Assembly: GCF_900091435.1 (NCBI RefSeq)
Contig: NZ_FMCS01000004.1
Location: 124,001-188,000, forward strand
DNA from: Micromonospora chaiyaphumensis
GTDB lineage: Bacteria > Actinomycetota > Actinomycetes > Mycobacteriales > Micromonosporaceae
Length of the DNA stretch: 64,000 nucleotides
Reading direction: 5' to 3'
Shown: one piece after another, positions 59,401-64,000 of the stretch
How the letters are laid out: every line of letters begins with the position of its first letter
How positions within the stretch are numbered: the stretch's first letter is position 1
Translations under genes and position numbers: made by a program
The notes under the pieces: model-generated
What the model was told of the DNA's origin: nothing
What the model saw: only the letters and a program-made list of their open reading frames with translations
Databases searched by the model: none

Positions 59401-59944
59401 CCTCGGACATGTCGCCGTCGTAGTTGCGCACCAGCAGGTCGACGAGCTGCCAGCGGGACGCCTCGGTGAGCAGGCGGGTGGTCGGCTCGTAGCCGGCGCG
59501 CAGCCCGTGCTCGGTGACGATCCGGCCCGCGTACGAGTGGTAGGTGGACACGGTCGGCTCACCGGCCAGGGGGTCCTCGTGCGGGTCCCGGCCCTGCCGG
59601 CCGAGCCGGCGGATGAGCTGGTCGAGCCGGGTGCGGACGCGGTGCGCCAGCTCGCCGGCCGCCTTGCGGGTGAAGGTGAGGCCGAGGATCTGCTCGGGGC
59701 GCACGTAGGAGTTGGCGACCAGCCAGACCACCCGGGCGGCCATCGTCTCGGTCTTCCCGGAGCCGGCGCCCGCGACCACCAGCAGCGGCTCCACCGGCGC
59801 GGCGATGATCGCCGCCTGTTCCCGGGTGGGCGCCGGCAGTCGCAGCAGTTTGGCCAGCTCGACCGGGGTGTAGCGGGGGCCGGCGTCGGCGGTCCGGGGC
59901 GTCGGGGTGGCGGTGGCGCCGAAAAGCGTCGGCTGGGTCGTCAT
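56480..59944 (-). CDS. adnB: AdnB-type helicase-nuclease subunit
   Basis: 1154 aa. UvrD-like motor: Walker A AGAGSGKTET (Lys64), FTRKAAGELAHRVR, Walker B VVLLDEYQDTSHAQVVLLNA, VGDPCQSIYGWRGASAG, HAAKGLEWDVVSVAGL, AVTRPRRLLLCSG. C-terminal RecB-like nuclease: GTAFHTWLEQRFG, VVVRGRMDAVFARPGGRYD, VVDWKTGRQ, QLAVYRLAW. With AdnA it forms the mycobacterial-type double-strand-break resection motor. ATG 59944 overlaps the adnA stop by 4 nt. Confidence 0.94.
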   Translation of the reverse strand: MTTQPTLFGATATPTPRTADAGPRYTPVELAKLLRLPAPTREQAAIIAAPVEPLLVVAGAGSGKTETMAARVVWLVANSYVRPEQILGLTFTRKAAGELAHRVRTRLDQLIRRLGRQGRDPHEDPLAGEPTVSTYHSYAGRIVTEHGLRAGYEPTTRLLTEASRWQLVDLLVRNYDGDMSEVDRMPSTITDAVLALAGELDEHLVDPDELAAWTGRFFAEVQSRPGRVYADVRKALQLQRTRLKLLPLVRAYARRKDDFEAMDFADQLARAARVARDHPGVGVIERDRFRVVLLDEYQDTSHAQVVLLNALFGGGHPVTAVGDPCQSIYGWRGASAGTLDRFPTEFARTDGAPAEVLSLTTSWRNRPEILGVANALSVPLRAAGARVPELHAALTVRDPIPHRSPGGQAAGTVHCALLETYADEADWIADSVLAAWRGAAGMPEALPEHIPAHRRPTTAVLVRLRSQIPALEAALRARGLPVDVVGLGGLLDTPEIRDVVCTLRVLADPTDGAALLRLLTGARWRIGPRDLVALHRRARAIARARREVTGDDGPEITVDALDEATLVEALADLGPAQAYSAEGFARLRSYGMELALLRYRLDQSLPELIADIERTIGLDVEVAVRAGRDGAGDAGLARAHLDALGDVAARFSGETPGATLAGFLAYLAAAEDEERGLTPGEVEVVEGAVQILTAHAAKGLEWDVVSVAGLTRGVWPGPVRNSDHWLGGLGVLPFPLRGDADGLPELALEGADDQRGVARAVEDFTDAWRAHDEREERRLAYVAVTRPRRLLLCSGYWWGEATKKFRGPSVFLREVHDACLAGGDGHLIDAWAPEPAGDAVNPTTETVLRAEWPADPLGARRPALAEAAGLVRRHLADPEAARREEALLAAAPAPAGDAETPGPVDAAETRPPVEDAEVARWRREADLLLAERAELARRAEAVEVELPGHLSVTQLVALRRDPEALARTLRRPMPTEPNPYARRGTAFHTWLEQRFGADRLLDVDELPGAADDDAAPDDALTELQERFLASEWADRVPVEVEVPFATVIAGVVVRGRMDAVFARPGGRYDVVDWKTGRQPTGREAEAAAVQLAVYRLAWAELTGVPVERVGAAFHYVRDGVTVRPADLLDAAGLTALVAAVPEFPADGAALQRSW

Positions 59945-62900
59945 GGGTGCTCCGTGGGCGGCTCGACGACCTGGCGGCCCTGCCCGGAGACCGGGCAGCT
60001 CGTGCGCACCGGGCAGACCCGGCACTTCGAGTTGGCGACGGCGGCGAAGGTGGCGGCGGCCATCGTGTCGGCGGTGCGCCGGACCAGCGCGGTGGCCCAG
60101 CCGGCCTCGGGCCCCTCCCCGGCCGCGGCCTGGGCCTGCTCCTTGGCCTCCTTGGCGCCGGTGCCGAGCTGCACGAGCGCGGCGCCCCCGGACTCCTCCC
60201 CGAACTCGGCGAACGCCCCCGCCTCCACGGCCGCCTGGTAGGCGCCGAGCTGCGGGTGCTCGGCCACCTCCCGCTCGGTGACCGCCGTGGACTTGCCGGT
60301 CTTCAGGTCGATCACGACGAGCCGCCCCTCGGCGTCGACCTCCAGCCGGTCGACCCGGCCGGTCAGCTCGACCGGCCGGTGCGGGTCGTCGAGGCGGACC
60401 GCGAACTCGTGCTCGATGGCGAGCAGCCGCCGCGGGTTGCCGGCGAGCCAGCGCAGCAGCTTGTCCACCATGGCCTCGGCGCGGGCCCGTTCCGGGCCGA
60501 CCATCCAGCGGGCGGCCAGCTCGATGGCGTCGAACCGGGCGGCCACGTACTCCAGCAGGGCGGTCCGGTCGACGCTGGCGTCCTCGGCCAGCATGGCGGC
60601 GGCGTGCACCAGGTTGCCGACGCCCTGCGCCGCGCTGGCCGGGGCGCTGCCGCCGTGCCGTTCCAGCAGCCAGCGCAGGCTGCACCGCAGGGCGCTCTCC
60701 ATGGCCGACGGGGTGACCCGCACCGGCTCGCCGTCGTCGACCAGGGGGCGGTCGTCGGACAGGCCGCGCAGCCCCCACCAGTCGTCCGGATGCGCGCCGG
60801 GCACCCCCGCGGCGGCCAGCCGGGCCAGCTCGGCCGCCGCGGCGCGCCGCCGGGTGACCGGTGCCGCCGGATCGGTGATCGCGGTACGCAGTTCGGCCAC
60901 CAGCGCCGACAGGGTGAGCCCGCGCGGCGGCAGGGTGACCGGGAGTACGCCGGGCGGCCCATCCTCGTGGTCCTCACCCCCCGTCGGCACCGGCCCGTCC
61001 GACGCCGGCGCCACGGTCAGCGCGGCACCGTCGGTCGGGCCGCGCCTCTCCGGGCCGCTCGGGCGCGGTTCCGGGTCCGGGCGGGGCGGGGTCGTGCCGC
61101 CCCCGCCGATCGCGGGCGGGTCGGTGGCGGCCAGCTCGTGCAGGAAGCGGCTGGGCTGCTCCTCGTGGTCGTCGCCGCCGACCGCCGCCGAGGCGACCGC
61201 GGTGACCAGCAGCCGGCGCCGGGCCCGGCTGACGGCGACGTGGAACAGCCGGCGCTCCTCGTCCAGCAGCGCCGAGGTCTGCCCGACCAGGCTGGCCCGC
61301 AGCCCGGCGCCGTCGGCCCGCCCGGCCAGCACGTCGACCAGCCGCTCCGAGCCGAGCAGGCTGCCGCGCAGCCGCAGGTCCGGCCAGACGCCCTCCTGCA
61401 CCCCGGCGATCGCGATCAGGTCCCACTCCAGGCCCTTGGCGGCGTGCGCGGTGAGCAGGCGTACGGCCTCGCCCCGGTCGGCGCTGGCGGCGAGCGTGTC
61501 GGCCGGCAGCTCCTGGCCGAGCACGTGGTCGAGGAAGACCTCGGTGCGCGCGCCGGGCAGCCGGTCGGTGAACCGGGCCGCCGCGTCGAAGAGGACCATG
61601 ACGGCATCGAGATCGCGGTCGGCGGCCTCGGCCCGCCAGCGCTGCGCGGTCTCGTGCTCCCCGGTGGCCGCCCGGCCGCGGGTGATCGCCCCGGCCCAGC
61701 GCTCGGCGAGGCCGCTCTCCCGCCACACCGCCCAGAGCACGTCCTCAGCGGTCGCGCCGGGGGTGGCGGCGGCCTGCCGGGCGGTGTCCAGCAGGTGCGC
61801 CACGGCCTGCGCCGGGGCGGCCCAGCGCCGCTCGACGGTGGCCAGCTCGGCCGGGTCGCGCAGCGCCTCGACGATCAGCTCGCCGGAGGGGCGGCGGTCA
61901 CCGGCGGCCAGCGCGAGCGCGCGCAGCCCCTGGCGCAGCCGCCGCTCGGCGAGCGGGTCCGCGCCGCCCAGCGGCGAGTGCAGCAGGGCGACCGCCGACT
62001 CCTCGTCGAGCCGGTCGGGTTCGAGCGCGCAGCGGAGCAGGAGCAACAGCGGTGCCACGCCGGGCTGGAGGTGCAGCGGCAGGTCCTCGCCGTGCACCAC
62101 GGTCGGCACCCCGGCGGTGTGCAGGGCGCGCCGCAGCGAGGGCAGCTGCCGGCCGGTGGAGCGGACCAGCACCGCCATCCGCGACCACGGCACCCCGTCG
62201 AGCAGGTGCGCCTCGCGCAGCGCGTGGGCCAGCCAGGCGGACTCGCTGGTGGCCGAGCGGAAAGTGCGGACGTCCACGGTGGCCGGCGGGGCGTCGGGAA
62301 GGGGACGCAGCCGCCGGTGCGCCGCCGGGCCGCGCAGCCGGCGGGCCAGCCGGGCGGTGGCCGCCAGCAGCTCCGGCCCGGCCCGGTAGGAGGTGGTCAG
62401 CGTGACCTGGGCGGCCGGCGCGCCCGAGGCCGTGCGGAACCGGTGCGGGAAGGTGGTCACGCCGGCCGGGTCGGCGCCGCGGAACGCGTACGTGGAGGAG
62501 TCCGGGTCGGCGAAGGCGACCAGGGGCTTGCCGCCGCCGGCGACCACGGCGAGCAGGTCGAGCTGGGCGGGGTCGGTGTCGGCCAGCTCGTCGACGTAGA
62601 CGTGGGCGAGCCGGCGGCGCTCGGCGGCCAGCAGCTCCGGGTCGTCGAGCAGCATGCCGGTGGCGGCCCGGACCAGCTCGGCCGGGTCGTACGCGATCGA
62701 GCCCCGGTTGCTCACGTCGCGCAGGGCGAGGACGGCCACGTACTCACGGAGGAAGCGGGCGGCGGCCGGCCAGTCGGCGCGCCCCAGCTTCTCGCCCAGC
62801 CGGGCCAGCTCCACCGGGCCGACGCCCCGCTCGGCGGCGCGCATGAGCAGGTCGCGGAGCTGCTGGGCGAAGGCCCGGGTGCGCAGGGCCGGGCGCAGGT

Positions 62901-63480
62901 CCTCCGGCCAGCCGACCGGATCGTCCTCCGGCTCCTCGCCCACGATGTCGAGCAGCTCGCGGATGATGAGGTCCTGCTCGGGGCCGGTGAGCAGCCGGGG
63001 CGAGGGTTCGCCGCGTTCGGCGGCGGCCCGGCGGAGCAGCCCGAAGGCGTACGCCGGGAAGGTGCGCACCAGCGGCTCGCGGACGACCCGGTGACCGTCG
63101 CCGGCGATCCGCGCCTCGATCCGGTGGCGCAGGTCGGTGGCGCCCCGCCGGCCGAAGGTGAGCACCAGGACGTGTTCCGGGTCGACGCCCTCGGCCACCC
63201 GGGCGGCGACCGCCTCGACCAGGGTGGCGGTCTTGCCGGTGCCCGGCCCGCCGACGACCAGCATCGGCCCGTCGGTGTGCGCGACGACCTCGGCCTGCAC
63301 CGGGTCCGGCCGGCGCGGAGACGGGTGCGCGGCATCGCCCGCGGACCCCCCGGATCGCGGCTCCGTCTCGGCCGGCCCACCGGACCGACCACCCCCCTGC
63401 CCCGCCCCGGCGTCGCGGGAGACCCCCGTCCCCGCCTCGCCGGCCCGGCGCACCAGCCGATACGCCTGCATCCCCGACAT
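59941..63480 (-). CDS. adnA: AdnA-type helicase-nuclease subunit
   Basis: 1179 aa. Walker A GGPGTGKTATL (Lys83). Walker B reads VYVDELADTDPAQLDLL, where the usual DEYQD is altered to DELAD. Later: ADPDSSTYAFRGADPAG, HAAKGLEWDLIAIAGV, VAVSRARRRLLVTA. The C-terminal nuclease has MESALRCSLRWLLERHG, GRVDRLEVDAEGRLVVIDLKTG and a cysteine set CRVCPVRTSC, with an upstream Cys, suggesting an Fe-S staple. An ATG at 63480 is used, with 63471 as alternative. It is coupled to adnB. Confidence 0.92.
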   Translation of the reverse strand: MSGMQAYRLVRRAGEAGTGVSRDAGAGQGGGRSGGPAETEPRSGGSAGDAAHPSPRRPDPVQAEVVAHTDGPMLVVGGPGTGKTATLVEAVAARVAEGVDPEHVLVLTFGRRGATDLRHRIEARIAGDGHRVVREPLVRTFPAYAFGLLRRAAAERGEPSPRLLTGPEQDLIIRELLDIVGEEPEDDPVGWPEDLRPALRTRAFAQQLRDLLMRAAERGVGPVELARLGEKLGRADWPAAARFLREYVAVLALRDVSNRGSIAYDPAELVRAATGMLLDDPELLAAERRRLAHVYVDELADTDPAQLDLLAVVAGGGKPLVAFADPDSSTYAFRGADPAGVTTFPHRFRTASGAPAAQVTLTTSYRAGPELLAATARLARRLRGPAAHRRLRPLPDAPPATVDVRTFRSATSESAWLAHALREAHLLDGVPWSRMAVLVRSTGRQLPSLRRALHTAGVPTVVHGEDLPLHLQPGVAPLLLLLRCALEPDRLDEESAVALLHSPLGGADPLAERRLRQGLRALALAAGDRRPSGELIVEALRDPAELATVERRWAAPAQAVAHLLDTARQAAATPGATAEDVLWAVWRESGLAERWAGAITRGRAATGEHETAQRWRAEAADRDLDAVMVLFDAAARFTDRLPGARTEVFLDHVLGQELPADTLAASADRGEAVRLLTAHAAKGLEWDLIAIAGVQEGVWPDLRLRGSLLGSERLVDVLAGRADGAGLRASLVGQTSALLDEERRLFHVAVSRARRRLLVTAVASAAVGGDDHEEQPSRFLHELAATDPPAIGGGGTTPPRPDPEPRPSGPERRGPTDGAALTVAPASDGPVPTGGEDHEDGPPGVLPVTLPPRGLTLSALVAELRTAITDPAAPVTRRRAAAAELARLAAAGVPGAHPDDWWGLRGLSDDRPLVDDGEPVRVTPSAMESALRCSLRWLLERHGGSAPASAAQGVGNLVHAAAMLAEDASVDRTALLEYVAARFDAIELAARWMVGPERARAEAMVDKLLRWLAGNPRRLLAIEHEFAVRLDDPHRPVELTGRVDRLEVDAEGRLVVIDLKTGKSTAVTEREVAEHPQLGAYQAAVEAGAFAEFGEESGGAALVQLGTGAKEAKEQAQAAAGEGPEAGWATALVRRTADTMAAATFAAVANSKCRVCPVRTSCPVSGQGRQVVEPPTEHP

Positions 63481-63539
63481 CCCACCACGCCGGTACGACA
63501 CCAGAAAACCCGCCGCCGCCCCGCACCCCCGACTCCCGC

Positions 63540-63596
63540 CGATCATGAGGTTGGCGGCACTCAAGGAGATCGACTTCGCCGTCAACCTCATGATCG
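63540..63596. repeat. GATCATGA-type palindromic element, copy 2
   Basis: 18-bp arms at 63540-63557 (CGATCATGAGGTTGGCGG) and 63579-63596 match as inverted repeats with one mismatch; loop 21 nt. Same core as the element at 36315-36375, and again just after the stop of a minus-strand gene. Confidence 0.75.
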
Positions 63597-63614
63597 CCGG
63601 ACCGGGGCGGCGGG

Positions 63615-64000
63615 TCAGGTGAGGCGGTGGTCCAGGAGGTCGAGGGCTTCCTGGACGGTGGGCGCCACCAGGAGGAGGTCCAGGCCGGCAGGCTTGAGGA
63701 AGTGGCGGTCGGCCAGGGTGCGCAGCCAGTCGAGCAACGGGCGGTAGAAGCCGTCGGCGTCGACCAGCACCATCGGCTTGGCGTGCAGGGCCAGCGTGGC
63801 GGTGGTCCAGACCTCGAACAGCTCGTCCAGGGTGCCGAGCCCGCCGGGCAGCGCGACGAACGCGTCCGACTTGTCGATCATCAGAGTCTTGCGGCTGGCC
63901 ATCCCGTCGGTGATCAGCAGCTCGTCGGAGGCCAGGTCGGCGACCTCAAGGTCGACCAGCGCCTGCGGGATGACACCCAGGGTGCGGCCGCCGGCGGCGC
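63615..64000 (-). CDS. LOG-family protein (cytokinin-activating enzyme fold), 5' end cut
   Basis: At least 128 aa; the N-terminus is beyond the right edge. The Rossmann-fold signature PGGLGTLDELFEVWT is clear, preceded by MASRKTLMIDKSDAFVALPG (the conserved Arg and Lys region of lysine-decarboxylase-like/LOG proteins) and GRTLGVIPQALVDLEVADLA. LOG enzymes release nucleobases from cytokinin nucleotides; many bacterial members act on AMP. The palindromic element follows its stop. Confidence 0.9.
   Translation of the reverse strand, partial: AAGGRTLGVIPQALVDLEVADLASDELLITDGMASRKTLMIDKSDAFVALPGGLGTLDELFEVWTTATLALHAKPMVLVDADGFYRPLLDWLRTLADRHFLKPAGLDLLLVAPTVQEALDLLDHRLT

Noticed and set aside
54395..60241. 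Very long plus-strand open frame (1948 codons) across rhlE, cspA and adnB
   Set aside because: It is the GC-rich shadow of minus-strand genes with clear helicase motifs; its translation is low-complexity Gly/Arg/His-rich with no domains.
59947..63747. Plus-strand open frame of 1266 codons opposite adnA
   Set aside because: Same reason: composition-driven shadow, while the minus strand encodes an intact AdnA-type protein.
1..64000. Prophage, transposon or integrase genes
   Set aside because: None was recognised in any frame.

Overview
The window is very GC-rich, codes densely on both strands, uses many GTG/TTG starts with purine-rich ribosome-binding sites, and carries actinobacterial signature genes: two WhiB proteins (one WhiB7-like), SigR/RsrA, AdnAB, mycoredoxin, DUF397/Scr1-type regulator pairs and the 24-residue ribosomal protein bL37. 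It is most likely a chromosomal segment of a member of the Micromonosporaceae (Micromonospora or a close relative). From memory, much of the gene order matches the Mycobacterium tuberculosis Rv3193c-Rv3228 region: UPF0182, PDZ protease, DUF2342, ABC1 kinase, whiB7, uvrD2, mrx1, nudC, adnB/adnA, rhlE, pdtaS, biotin carrier, rshA, sigH, SRAP, aroA, rsgA. Most of the window is therefore conserved core with some rearrangement and insertions.

Layout. 1-7.6 kb: PdtaS-type histidine kinase (cut by the left edge), SIS-domain protein, TPR protein, an MFS efflux pump divergent from its TetR regulator across a double operator, then an acetyltransferase coupled to a stand-alone biotin carrier. 7.8-13.9 kb: bL37, the thiol-oxidative-stress pair rsrA/sigR with an autoregulatory promoter, a hydrolase, a WhiB protein, SRAP protein, aroA and rsgA (probable CTG start). 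14-23.9 kb: hisN, a DMT-type membrane protein, glycosyltransferase, SDR, two ATPase/STAS regulators, DUF5709, a NarL-type two-component system, prs and purC. 23.9-26.2 kb: four tandem Y-RNA-like noncoding RNAs upstream of an Ro60/Rsr (TROVE plus vWA) gene. 26.2-29.7 kb: a sugar-binding-type lipoprotein, a small membrane protein, two identical initiator tRNAs and a SigE-family ECF sigma factor with its partner. 29.9-43.9 kb: UPF0182, PDZ/Lon-like protease, DUF2342, YgjP-type peptidase, DUF5679, three spaced DnaA boxes, a ThiF-like protein, ABC1 kinase, whiB7 with an attenuator leader, uvrD2 and SigR-controlled mrx1. 44-51 kb: MFS protein, XRE/DUF397 pair, nudC and an M16 peptidase pair. 51.2-54.4 kb: an ssu/tau-like ABC transporter with its own Rrf2 regulator. 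54.6-64 kb: rhlE, cspA, adnB, adnA and a LOG-family gene cut by the right edge.

The most striking content is the Ro/Y RNA locus. Four RNAs (159, 112, 98 and 141 nt) can each be drawn as a long terminal stem that shows compensatory base changes between copies, a conserved second stem, and a different apical module. RNA 4 holds a circularly permuted tRNA (T arm, closed acceptor, D arm). RNA 1 holds an even more complete permuted tRNA with a Met-like CAU anticodon loop. RNA 2 carries a Thr-like GGU anticodon loop and a T arm. RNA 3 is a minimal hairpin. Two sigma-70-type promoters sit exactly at the 5' ends of RNAs 1 and 3, so the locus looks like a duplicated two-RNA transcription unit feeding the Ro protein.

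Other regulatory structure can be read directly: GGAAT-N19-GTT SigR promoters before sigR and mrx1, a Rho-independent attenuator before whiB7, a hairpin that covers the rhlE ribosome-binding site, and two places where the 3' end of a gene, stop codon included, has been copied in tandem.
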